64,000 bases of DNA, taken from assembly GCF_963662255.1 (NCBI RefSeq), contig NW_026912179.1:154001-218000 (forward strand). The letters are read 5' to 3'. The notes beneath the pieces were generated by a model, which was not told where the DNA came from, ran no database searches, and worked only from the letters and a program-made list of their open reading frames with translations. The position numbers and the translations under genes are program-made. Below are positions 1-8,877 of the stretch, in pieces. Position 1 is the first letter of the stretch. Every line of letters begins with the position of its first letter. The DNA comes from Cinclus cinclus. Lineage: Eukaryota; Chordata; Aves; Passeriformes; Cinclidae.

Positions 1-50
1 GAGCATGTCTCCATCGGGGGATGGTTGGAAGGCCAGCAGTGCTCAATTAC

Positions 51-526
51 CTTTGCATCTGAGGTCAGCTTCAGGATCTTGTCATACTGTGGGGAAGCAG
101 AGCATCATGGTAAACACCAGCTAACACACTACCTGTGTTAATTCTAACAATTCTTACCCGAATATTAACACCAATAACACTTACTATGTATGTTATTTCA
201 CTAGTAGAGGCTGGTAGCGTTCTTAACATCGAGGAACATGAAGAACACGAGACTAATTAATGCTGTTGATTATGCCATTGTAGTGTTGAAACACTTGGCC
301 TCCAGTGCAGTAGCCCCACACTTACCTCGATAGCCTCCCCCAGCAGGTCCCGCAGCACCGGGGCGCAGATCAGCTCCGGCTTCACCGAGGACTGCGGAGG
401 AGAAGGAGGGGGAGCAGCGGGCCCGCAGCAGGCGGCGGGCTGGCATGTCAGTATTTTGGCCAGAGCGCCGATCTCGGCCAGCACGCAGTCGGTGCAGTCC
501 AAGTCCCCGCAGAAGGGGAACCGCTG
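51..526 (-). pseudogene. COMMD4: COMMD4 5' fragment, three exons, start codon lost
   Basis: Read on the minus strand, three exons match the N-terminus of COMMD4, a COMM-domain subunit of the Commander/CCC complex in endosomal recycling. Exon 1 is 452-526 (contains [15 protein letters not shown]), exon 2 is 326-391 (SSVK to LLGEAIE) and exon 3 is 51-86 (YDKILKLTSDAK). They total 59 codons, the same length as this part of human COMMD4 with no gaps and roughly two thirds identity, judged from memory. The position of the initiator Met reads CAG (524-526), and no in-frame ATG lies between it and the upstream TGA at 611-613. The 60-bp intron 1 (392-451) has a good acceptor but CT instead of GT at its donor. 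Intron 2 (87-325) is intact, with donor GAG/GTAAGT, and exon 3 has an intact donor (gtaatt). Everything downstream, including the COMM domain, is absent. It is a partial duplicate, at most part of a non-coding or chimeric transcript. Confidence 0.87.
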
Positions 527-1215
527 CCGGGGAAGAGGTGCCCGGAACCCGCAGCGGACTCCGCACGCCCTCCCCGCTCCGCGGCCCCCTCGCTGCCGCC
601 GACCCTCTCCTCACGAAGTCACCGCCCCTCCCTGGTCCGGGATACGAACGCAGAGCCCGACTTTGCCACCCGCAACCACTCCCGGGCAGCCCTTTTAGCC
701 GGGACCTGGGCACGAGAGGTCGGAGAAGGGGAGGGGAGTATCGGGAGCGGGACCCAGCGCGACCGCGGACCCTTGGAGCAGCACTGGCTCCTTCCGGCTG
801 AGCGCCCCGCGCTCCCATGAGCTGCAGCCGCGCAGCTTCCGGGCCCCGCCAATGCCGGCCCGCCTTTCTCCGCCCTGTCCAATCACAGCCGCCCTATCAA
901 TCCGGGCGTGGCCCTGGGCGATCGTTCGCCTGGTGCTCTGCTCCCGCCGCCGCTGCTTTGGGAGCCGGCGGAGCCTCGTCAGGTGATGCTGGGGCTTGGA
1001 AAGGGCGGGGAGAGTTCTGCCAAGTAAACGGGGAGACGGCGGGCAGCGGGCGGAATCGCGGGAGCGGGCCGTGAGGGGACTGCGGGGAGTCGCGGAACAG
1101 AGTGCGGCGGGAAGGGGCGGGCTGGGATTGGCGGAGCCGGCGCTGCCTCGGGATGTGATTGGCTGGGCTGGCCGGCTATTGCCTATAAATAGCGTGCGCT
1201 GGGGAGGCGGGCGTT
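527..1215. promoter_or_regulatory. Bidirectional CpG-island promoter
   Basis: This CpG-dense stretch separates the COMMD4 exon 1 homology (minus) from a TATA-driven start (plus); the CpG-rich zone extends to roughly 330-1700. Visible elements are CCAAT at 849-853 and 879-883 (plus orientation), inverted CCAAT (ATTGG) at 1127-1131 and 1158-1162, and GC boxes at 1003-1010 and 1114-1121. The CCAAT boxes at 849-883 lie about 320-360 bp from COMMD4 exon 1 and could serve the minus direction; the 1114-1191 cluster serves the plus direction. Housekeeping genes such as COMMD4 often have such promoters. Activity is inferred. Confidence 0.8.
1184..1191 (+). promoter_or_regulatory. TATA box (TATAAATA)
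   Basis: A perfect TATAAATA lies 22 bases after an inverted CCAAT box and 63 bases after a GC box, the classic order of a focused RNA polymerase II promoter. The start is expected about 25-32 bases downstream, near 1210-1220, in the sequence gcgttagttg. The same box is unchanged in the other units at 8846, 17915, 26260, 37348, 46397 and 58906. Confidence 0.8.
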
Positions 1216-1561
1216 AGTTGGGCGGCGCCGAGGAGGCGGAGGCGGCGGCGGAGGCGGCGGCGAGGGGCGGCGCGGCGGCGGCGAGGGGCGGCGCGGCGGC
1301 GGCGAGGGGCGGCGCGGCGGCGGCGAGGGGCGGCGCCGGCGAGGGGCGGCGCGGCGGCGGCGAGGGGCGGCGCGGCGGCGGCGAGGGGCGGCGCCGGCGA
1401 GGGGCGGCGCGGCGGCGGCGAGGGGCGGCGCCGAGGCGGCGAGGGGCGGCGGCGAGGCGGCGAGGGGCGGCGCCGAGGCGGCGGGAGCTGCAGGTGCCCG
1501 ACCTGAGGAGCGCCGCAGCGCCAGGACGGGACCCGCGCGGATGTCGCTGCGCGGAGCGCTG
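1215..1561 (+). other. Predicted plus-strand first exon with 7-codon frame
   Basis: The exon is bounded by the expected TATA start and a good splice donor, CTG/GTGAGC, at 1562. Most of it is the GC minisatellite leader. Its last ATG (1541-1543) opens MSLRGAL and reaches the donor in phase 0. Splicing to the strongest nearby acceptor (exon starting 1804) gives an immediate TAA. Reading through the donor continues only as an unremarkable frame. The Kozak context is weak (C at -3). I do not recognise a parent gene. It may be the 5' end of COMMD4's divergent neighbour or a non-coding RNA. Confidence 0.55.
1221..1485 (+). repeat. 21-bp GC minisatellite in the leader
   Basis: About 265 bp of almost pure G and C, built from a 21-bp motif of GGCGGCG, CGGCGGCG and GAGG blocks with shorter variants. 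Units 1 and 2 have the longest form, units 3, 5, 6 and 7 lack one 21-bp period, and unit 4 lacks three, so it changes by whole periods. G-runs are on the plus (transcript) strand, so quadruplex or R-loop formation is plausible. The poly-Pro/Arg/Ala frames it produces on both strands are composition artefacts. Confidence 0.93.
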
Positions 1562-2117
1562 GTGAGCACGGACGCGGCTCCTGCGTCTGTGGGGGGGCGG
1601 CGGTGCCCAGTTCTTTACGCCGCGCCCTGCGCGGCTCTGGCGGCCGCTGGGGGGACCTGGAGCGTCTAAGGGCGAACAGCTGCTGCTAGTGGCGGCCGGG
1701 GAGCACCCGTTTTGTCGTTTTCTGCATTTAGACAACTGGGAAATGCTGGGAATAAAGCTGGGTTTTTTTCCATTTTTAAGTTTTATTTTGCTTTTCTTTG
1801 CAGTAATCACAGCTTCCTTTATTAAACTACTTCATTATTTTGCTCTTTTATTACAAACTTTTAGTAAGTTGTTATTACTACATATCTGATGTTAACTCAA
1901 TAAGGGTTGTAGGGCTCGGGCTGAAACATGGGCTGCCTGGGGGAAGTGAGGGAGGGGGCCTTTGCGAGAGGGTTGGGAGGTCAAGAGCGGGGGGGAAGGT
2001 ACATGTTGGGCATCAGGCCTCAAGTCTCCCCAGAGATGGGATCCCTTCAGGATGGGTGGGACAACTCCAAGAGATGCTGTAGTGATCACAGTAATTGATT
2101 TCTGGCCTTATCAACAG
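1562..2117 (+). other. Intron-like tract with strong acceptor and AATAAA
   Basis: After the donor at 1562 the GC-rich island fades by about 1700 into AT-rich sequence. An AATAAA at 1751-1756 is followed by a T run, which could support an intronic polyadenylation site. A long pyrimidine tract ends in tttctttgcag at 1793-1803, a very strong acceptor. On the minus strand, AATAAA signals (TTTATT on the plus strand) occur at 1782-1787 and 1818-1823; these are the first canonical minus-strand signals met by a transcript coming from the right. From 1890 to 2117 the sequence is G-rich with no gene that I can support. Confidence 0.55.
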
Positions 2118-2218
2118 CCCCGGGCTGCAGTGAGAAGCAGCAGCGGCTTTTAGCTGCTGGCAGCGAGAAGCTGAGGAGCTGGAGCTGAGCAAGCAGAACT
2201 GCAGGAGACAGAAATATG
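2118..2218 (+). other. Candidate internal exon, 101 bp
   Basis: It is bounded by an acceptor (cttatcaacag, AG at 2116-2117) and a donor (GTAGGA at 2219). One frame from 2134 to 2217 reads WQREAEELELSKQN and on, a charged, helix-like stretch that looks coding, but a TGA lies just upstream at 2131-2133. Spliced in phase 0 from the ATG at 1541, a different frame is used and stops at TAG. It may be a decayed exon of COMMD4's former divergent neighbour or a non-coding exon. No family is recognised. Confidence 0.35.
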
Positions 2219-2505
2219 GTAGGATTTGAGGACAAGCGTCTTTGGGGCTGGGATAGGGAATATGGAGCCAAGATGTCAAGTGTGTGAGTGGCGATGAAAT
2301 CATTAAGGGATGGGAGAGGGAGTCTAGAACTGTTAGTGGAGTTAGGATTATCAGATTGGGGCTGGAATATGGGTTCAGGAGGTGAGCTGAAACTATACAG
2401 ACATGTAGCTGAAGCAAATACCCTGTCCTGCAAAACAGTAAGAGCATGATGAAGCATAGCTGGGACTACGTGGATCCAGAACTGAAACAGAAGATGTGGC
2501 AGTAC
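2219..2505 (+). repeat. Diverged relic of the 0.69 kb repeat
   Basis: This segment resembles the right part of the array repeat in order but not in detail. It has a GGGGCTGGGATAGGG start, a GATGAAATCATT block and, next to the array, CAGAAGATGTGGCAGTACAATAAAG, which parallels the repeat's own end. From 2506 onward it is virtually identical to array copies. It is probably the ancestral intronic sequence from which the array grew. Confidence 0.6.
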
Positions 2506-4918
2506 AATAAAGCTTGTGGGTTGACAAAGAGCTGAAATCACTGGGGCTGGGGAAAAGGGGACTCCGAAATGGCTGAGGCTGAAATCACTGGGGCTGGCAT
2601 AGGAGCTGCAAGTGGCGCAGACTATGCCGATGGGACACTGAGACTGTAGGGTTGGGGTGCCGAATTCACTGGAGGCCTGGGCTATTGAGGGTGGGGCTGG
2701 CTACTGCGTCTGAGCATGGGACGGGCCGTGTAGGGCTGAAAGGGGCCCTTTAGGACTGCTTGCGCCTGAAGTCCCCCCCCCCCCGTGCCGGCATGTTGCC
2801 ACTGGGTGTGAGGGCCACCGTAGGGCTGCAGCCGGAAGCCTGTGTGTGTGTGTGTGTGTGTGTGTCTGGGAAATGCTAAGTGGGCCTGGCATTGCTAGTG
2901 GGAACGGCATACAAAGCGTGCAGCTCAGTAAGGGACTGTGCGACGGAGGCAGAGACCACCGTGGGGCTGGCATAGTAGTACTGGACCTGGGATGGGGACT
3001 GTAGGGCTGGAGGTGAAATCATTCTGGGGTTGGGATACGCATGGTGGGGTGGACTTGGAGGCTCTAGGGCAGGGGCTGAAGCGTTGCAGAGCTGGAGCCA
3101 AGACGGGGAGGGTGCCCTTGGAAGCTGCAGAAGATTCTGCTGGCAGAGATGTGGCAAGCCGTGGCTGGAGCTGGAACAGAAGAGCTGGCAGTGAAATAAA
3201 GCTTGTGGGTTGACAAAGAGCTGAAATCACTGGGGCTGGGGAAAAGGGGACTCCGAAATGGCTGAGGCTGAAATCACTGGGGCTGGCATAGGAGCTGCAA
3301 GTGGCGCAGACTATGCCGATGGGATACTGAGACTGTAGGGTTGGGGTGCCGAATTCACTGGAGGCCTGGGCTATTGAGGGTGGGGCTGGCTACTGCGTCT
3401 GAGCATGGGACGGGCCGTGTAGGGCTGAAAGGGGCCCTTTAGGACTGCTTGCGCCTGAAGTCCCCCCCCCCCCCCCCCCCGTGCCGGCATGTTGCCACTG
3501 GGTGTGAGGGCCACCGTAGGGCTGCAGCCGGAAGCCAGTGTGTGTGTGTGTGTGTGTGTCTGGGAAATGCTAAGTGGGCCTGGCATTGCCAGTGGGAACG
3601 GCATACAAAGCGTGCAGCTCAGTAAGGGACTGTGCGACGGAGGCAGAGACCACCGTGGGGCTGGCATAGTAGTACTGGACCTGGGATGGGGACTGTAGGG
3701 CTGGAGGTGAAATCATTCTGGGGTTGGGATACGCATGGTGGGGTGGACTTGGAGGCTCTAGGGCAGGGGCTGAAGCGTTGCAGAGCTGGAGCCAAGACGG
3801 GGAGGGTGCCCTTGGAAGCTGCAGAAGATTCTGCTGGCAGAGATGTGGCAAGCCGTGGCTGGAGCTGGAACAGAAGAGCTGGCAGTGAAATAAAGCTTGT
3901 GGGTTGACAAAGAGCTGAAATCACTGGGGCTGGGGAAAAGGGGACTCCGAAATGGCTGAGGCTGAAATCACTGGGGCTGGCATAGGAGCTGCAAGTGGCG
4001 CAGACTATGCCGATGGGATACTGAGACTGTAGGGTTGGGGTGCCGAATTCACTGGAGGCCTGGGCTATTGAGGGTGGGGCTGGCTACTGCGTCTGAGCAT
4101 GGGACGGGCCGTGTAGGGCTGAAAGGGGCCCTTTAGGACTGCTTGCGCCTGAAGTCCCCCCCCCCCCCCGTGCCGGCATGTTGCCACTGGGTGTGAGGGC
4201 CACCGTAGGGCTGCAGCCGGAAGCCAGTGTGTGTCTGTGTGTGTGTGTGTGTGTCTGGGAAATGCTAAGTGGGCCTGGCATTGCCAGTGGGAACGGCATA
4301 CAAAGCGTGCAGCTCAGTAAGGGACTGTGCGACGGAGGCAGAGACCACCGTGGGGCTGGCATAGTAGTACTGGACCTGGGATGGGGACTGTAGGGCTGGA
4401 GGTGAAATCATTCTGGGGTTGGGATACGCATGGTGGGGTGGACTTGGAGGCTCTAGGGCAGGGGCTGAAGCGTTGCAGAGCTGGAGCCAAGACGGGGAGG
4501 GTGCCCTTGGAAGCTGCAGAAGATTCTGCTGGCAGAGATTTGGCAAGCCGTGGCTGGAGCTGGAACAGAAGAGCTGGCAGTGAAATAAAGCTTGTGGGTT
4601 GACAAAGAGCTGAAATCACTGGGGCTGGGGAAAAGGGGACTCCGAGATGGCTGAGGCTGAAATCACTGGGGCTGGCATAGGAGCTGCAAGTGGCGCAGAC
4701 TATGCCGATGGGACACTGAGACTGTAGGGTTGGGGTGCCGAATTCACTGGAGGCCTGGGCTATTGAGGGTGGGGCTGGCTACTGCGTCTGAGCATGGGAC
4801 GGGCCGTGTAGGGCTGAAAGGGGCCCTTTAGGACTGCTTGCGCCTGAAGTCCCCCCCCCCCCCGTGCCGGCATGTTGCCACTGGGTGTGAGGGCCACCGT
4901 AGGGCTGCAGCCGGAAGC

Positions 4919-4951
<33 letters not shown>

Positions 4952-7620
4952 TGGGAAATGCTAAGTGGGCCTGGCATTGCCAGTGGGAACGGCATACAAA
5001 GCGTGCAGCTCAGTAAGGGACTGTGCGACGGAGGCAGAGACCACCGTGGGGCTGGCATAGTAGTACTGGACCTGGGATGGGGACTGTAGGGCTGGAGGTG
5101 AAATCATTCTGGGGTTGGGATACGCATGGTGGGGTGGACTTGGAGGCTCTAGGGCAGGGGCTGAAGCGTTGCAGAGCTGGAGCCAAGACGGGGAGGGTGC
5201 CCTTGGAAGCTGCAGAAGATTCTGCTGGCAGAGATGTGGCAAGCCGTGGCTGGAGCTGGAACAGAAGAGCTGGCAGTGAAATAAAGCTTGTGGGTTGACA
5301 AAGAGCTGAAATCACTGGGGCTGGGGAAAAGGGGACTCCGAAATGGCTGAGGCTGAAATCACTGGGGCTGGCATAGGAGCTGCAAGTGGCGCAGACTATG
5401 CCGATGGGATACTGAGACTGTAGGGTTGGGGTGCCGAATTCACTGGAGGCCTGGGCTATTGAGGGTGGGGCTGGCTACTGCGTCTGAGCATGGGACGGGC
5501 CGTGTAGGGCTGAAAGGGGCCCTTTAGGACTGCTTGCGCCTGAAGTTCCCCCCCCCCCCCCCCGTGCCGGCATGTTGCCACTGGGTGTGAGGGCCACCGT
5601 AGGGCTGCAGCCGGAAGCCAGTGTGTGTGTGTGTGTGTGTGTCTGGGAAATGCTAAGTGGGCCTGGCATTGCCAGTGGGAACGGCATACAAAGCGTGCAG
5701 CTCAGTAAGGGACTGTGCGACGGAGGCAGAGACCACCGTGGGGCTGGCATAGTAGTACTGGACCTGGGATGGGGACTGTAGGGCTGGAGGTGAAATCATT
5801 CTGGGGTTGGGATACGCATGGTGGGGTGGACTTGGAGGCTCTAGGGCAGGGGCTGAAGCGTTGCAGAGCTGGAGCCAAGACGGGGAGGGTGCCCTTGGAA
5901 GCTGCAGAAGATTCTGCTGGCAGAGATGTGGCAAGCCGTGGCTGGAGCTGGAACAGAAGAGCTGGCAGTGAAATAAAGCTTGTGGGTTGACAAAGAGCTG
6001 AAATCACTGGGGCTGGGGAAAAGGGGACTCCGAGATGGCTGAGGCTGAAATCACTGGGGCTGGCATAGGAGCTGCAAGTGGCGCAGACTATGCCGATGGG
6101 ACACTGAGACTGTAGGGTTGGGGTGCCGAATTCACTGGAGGCCTGGGCTATTGAGGGTGGGGCTGGCTACTGCGTCTGAGCATGGGACGGGCCGTGTAGG
6201 GCTGAAAGGGGCCCTTTAGGACTGCTTGCGCCTGAAGTCCCCCCCCCCCCCCCCCCGTGCCGGCATGTTGCCACTGGGTGTGAGGGCCACCGTAGGGCTG
6301 CAGCCGGAAGCCAGTGTGTGTGTGTGTGTGTGTGTCTGGGAAATGCTAAGTGGGCCTGGCATTGCCAGTGGGAACGGCATACAAAGCGTGCAGCTCAGTA
6401 AGGGACTGTGCGACGGAGGCAGAGACCACCGTGGGGCTGGCATAGTAGTACTGGACCTGGGATGGGGACTGTAGGGCTGGAGGTGAAATCATTCTGGGGT
6501 TGGGATACGCATGGTGGGGTGGACTTGGAGGCTCTAGGGCAGGGGCTGAAGCGTTGCAGAGCTGGAGCCAAGACGGGGAGGGTGCCCTTGGAAGCTGCAG
6601 AAGATTCTGCTGGCAGAGATGTGGCAAGCCGTGGCTGGAGCTGGAACAGAAGAGCTGGCAGTGAAATAAAGCTTGTGGGTTGACAAAGAGCTGAAATCAC
6701 TGGGGCTGGGGAAAAGGGGACTCCGAAATGGCTGAGGCTGAAATCACTGGGGCTGGCATAGGAGCTGCAAGTGGCGCAGACTATGCCGATGGGATACTGA
6801 GACTGTAGGGTTGGGGTGCCGAATTCACTGGAGGCCTGGGCTATTGAGGGTGGGGCTGGCTACTGCGTCTGAGCATGGGACGGGCCGTGTAGGGCTGAAA
6901 GGGGCCCTTTAGGACTGCTTGCGCCTGAAGTCCCCCCCCCCCCCCGTGCCGGCATGTTGCCACTGGGTGTGAGGGCCACCGTAGGGCTGCAGCCGGAAGC
7001 CAGTGTGTGTCTGTGTGTGTGTGTGTGTGTCTGGGAAATGCTAAGTGGGCCTGGCATTGCCAGTGGGAACGGCATACAAAGCGTGCAGCTCAGTAAGGGA
7101 CTGTGCGACGGAGGCAGAGACCACTGTGGGGCTGGCATAGTAGTACTGGACCTGGGATGGGGACTGTAGGGCTGGAGGTGAAATCATTCTGGGGTTGGGA
7201 TACGCATGGTGGGGTGGACTTGGAGGCTCTAGGGCAGGGGCTGAAGCGTTGCAGAGCTGGAGCCAAGATGGGGAGGGTGCCCTTGGAAGCTGCAGAAGAT
7301 TCTGCTGGCAGAGATGTGGCAAGCCGTGGCTGGAGCTGGAACAGAAGAGCTGGCAGTGAAATAAAGCTTGTGGGTTGACAAAGAGCTGAAATCACTGGGG
7401 CTGGGGAAAAGGGGACTCCGAGATGGCTGAGGCTGAAATCACTGGGGCTGGCATAGGAGCTGCAAGTGGCGCAGACTATGCCGATGGGACACTGAGACTG
7501 TAGGGTTGGGGTGCCGAATTCACTGGAGGCCTGGGCTATTGAGGGTGGGGCTGGCTACTGCGTCTGAGCATGGGACGGGCCGTGTAGGGCTGAAAGGGGC
7601 CCTTTAGGACTGCTTGCGCC
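2506..7620 (+). repeat. 0.69 kb repeat array, 7 copies plus 261 bp
   Basis: Taking AATAAAGCTTGTGGG as start point, copies begin at 2506, 3195, 3889, 4584, 5280, 5972 and 6665, with a terminal part from 7360. Each copy has, in order: AATAAA with a HindIII site and GT-rich flank, two GAAATCACTGGGG blocks 47 bp apart, an EcoRI site, a poly-C run (12 or more), a (GT)n run (about 11-16) and a G-rich tail. Copy 1 is class A on its left (GCCTGTG, TTGCTAG) but ordinary on its right (GCGTTG). Copies 3 and 7 have a C interruption in the GT run; copy 5 has GAAGTT before the poly-C; copy 7 has ACCACTGTGG. No protein-coding content is supported. Confidence 0.95.
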
Positions 7621-7712
7621 ACTCTGGCAAGGTATTCCCAGCTGCATTGCTGCCCACCCCTGGAGCATGTCTCCATCGGGGGATGGTTGGAAGGCCAGCA
7701 GTGCTCAATTAC

Positions 7713-8188
7713 CTTTGCATCTGAGGTCAGCTTCAGGATCTTGTCATACTGTGGGGAAGCAGAGCATCATGGTAAACACCAGCTAACACACTACCTGTGT
7801 TAATTCTAACAATTCTTACCCGAATATTAACACCAATAACACTTACTATGTATGTTATTTCACTAGTAGAGGCTGGTAGCGTTCTTAACATCGAGGAACA
7901 TGAAGAACACGAGACTAATTAATGCTGTTGATTATGCCATTGTAGTGTTGAAACACTTGGCCTCCAGTGCAGTAGCCCCACACTTACCTCGATAGCCTCC
8001 CCCAGCAGGTCCCGCAGCACCGGGGCGCAGATCAGCTCCGGCTTCACCGAGGACTGCGGAGGAGAAGGAGGGGGAGCAGCGGGCCCGCAGCAGGCGGCGG
8101 GCTGGCATGTCAGTATTTTGGCCAGAGCGCCGATCTCGGCCAGCACGCAGTCGGTGCAGTCCAAGTCCCCGCAGAAGGGGAACCGCTG
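7713..8188 (-). pseudogene. COMMD4: COMMD4 5' fragment, unit 2
   Basis: Exon 3 is at 7713-7748, exon 2 at 7988-8053 and exon 1 homology at 8114-8188. It has the same CAG in place of the start codon and the same CT in place of the exon 1 donor GT as unit 1. After the exon 3 donor, only about 92 bp of intron 3 remain before the junction at 7620/7621. Confidence 0.87.
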
Positions 8189-8877
8189 CCGGGGAAGAGG
8201 TGCCCGGAACCCGCAGCGGACTCCGCACGCCCTCCCCGCTCCGCGGCCCCCTCGCTGCCGCCGACCCTCTCCTCACGAAGTCACCGCCCCTCCCTGGTCC
8301 GGGATACGAACGCAGAGCCCGACTTTGCCACCCGCAACCACTCCCGGGCAGCCCTTTTAGCCGGGACCTGGGCACGAGAGGTCGGAGAAGGGGAGGGGAG
8401 TATCGGGAGCGGGACCCAGCGCGACCGCGGACCCTTGGAGCAGCACTGGCTCCTTCCGGCTGAGCGCCCCGCGCTCCCATGAGCTGCAGCCGCGCAGCTT
8501 CCGGGCCCCGCCAATGCCGGCCCGCCTTTCTCCGCCCTGTCCAATCACAGCCGCCCTATCAATCCGGGCGTGGCCCTGGGCGATCGTTCGCCTGGTGCTC
8601 TGCTCCCGCCGCCGCTGCTTTGGGAGCCGGCGGAGCCTCGTCAGGTGATGCTGGGGCTTGGAAAGGGCGGGGAGAGTTCTGCCAAGTAAACGGGGAGACG
8701 GCGGGCAGCGGGCGGAATCGCGGGAGCGGGCCGTGAGGGGACTGCGGGGAGTCGCGGAACAGAGTGCGGCGGGAAGGGGCGGGCTGGGATTGGCGGAGCC
8801 GGCGCTGCCTCGGGATGTGATTGGCTGGGCTGGCCGGCTATTGCCTATAAATAGCGTGCGCTGGGGAGGCGGGCGTT
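8189..8877. promoter_or_regulatory. Bidirectional CpG-island promoter, unit 2
   Basis: All CCAAT, GC and TATA elements described for unit 1 are present at the same spacing; TATAAATA is at 8846-8853. Confidence 0.78.

Larger units (their letters stand above)
1..7620 (+). repeat. Macrosatellite unit 1 (5' truncated)
   Basis: The window begins 41 bases into the core as defined by the junction seen at 7620/7621. The core runs to about 2505 and the array holds 7 full 0.69 kb repeats plus a 261-bp terminal part. It carries the longest form of the 21-bp GC minisatellite, shared with unit 2. It is the only unit whose array begins with a class A repeat with no class B repeat before it. Confidence 0.95.

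Noticed and set aside
257..502. Translation of the COMMD4 frame from a TTG at 500-502
   Set aside because: TTG is not a plausible vertebrate start here, and it would remove the first conserved residues (RFPFCGD). It is an artefact of allowing bacterial start codons.
445..801. 118- and 80-residue plus-strand frames across the CpG island
   Set aside because: They are antisense to COMMD4 exon 1 and promoter, with composition-driven Arg/Pro/Ser content and no start context or family match.
270..818. 182-residue minus-strand frame from a true ATG at 818
   Set aside because: It crosses the COMMD4 exons in the wrong frame and runs through both intron 1 and the exon 2 donor. The homologous frame is the one giving FCGDLDC and LLGEAIE.
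1183..1810. Long Pro/Arg/Ala-rich frames on both strands (128, 198 and 115 residues)
   Set aside because: They are translations of the 21-bp GC minisatellite. Low-complexity GC sequence is open in several frames at once.
2925..3230. Minus-strand frames of 93 and 101 residues and a plus-strand frame of 91 residues in each 0.69 kb copy
   Set aside because: They recur because the DNA recurs, overlap on both strands, show no recognisable domain, and vary at codon positions without synonymous bias. The (GT)n run alters some neighbouring frames from copy to copy. I saw no sign of a gene.
2506..7620. CRISPR array
   Set aside because: Repeats are about 690 bp with no unique spacers, and the DNA is vertebrate in character.
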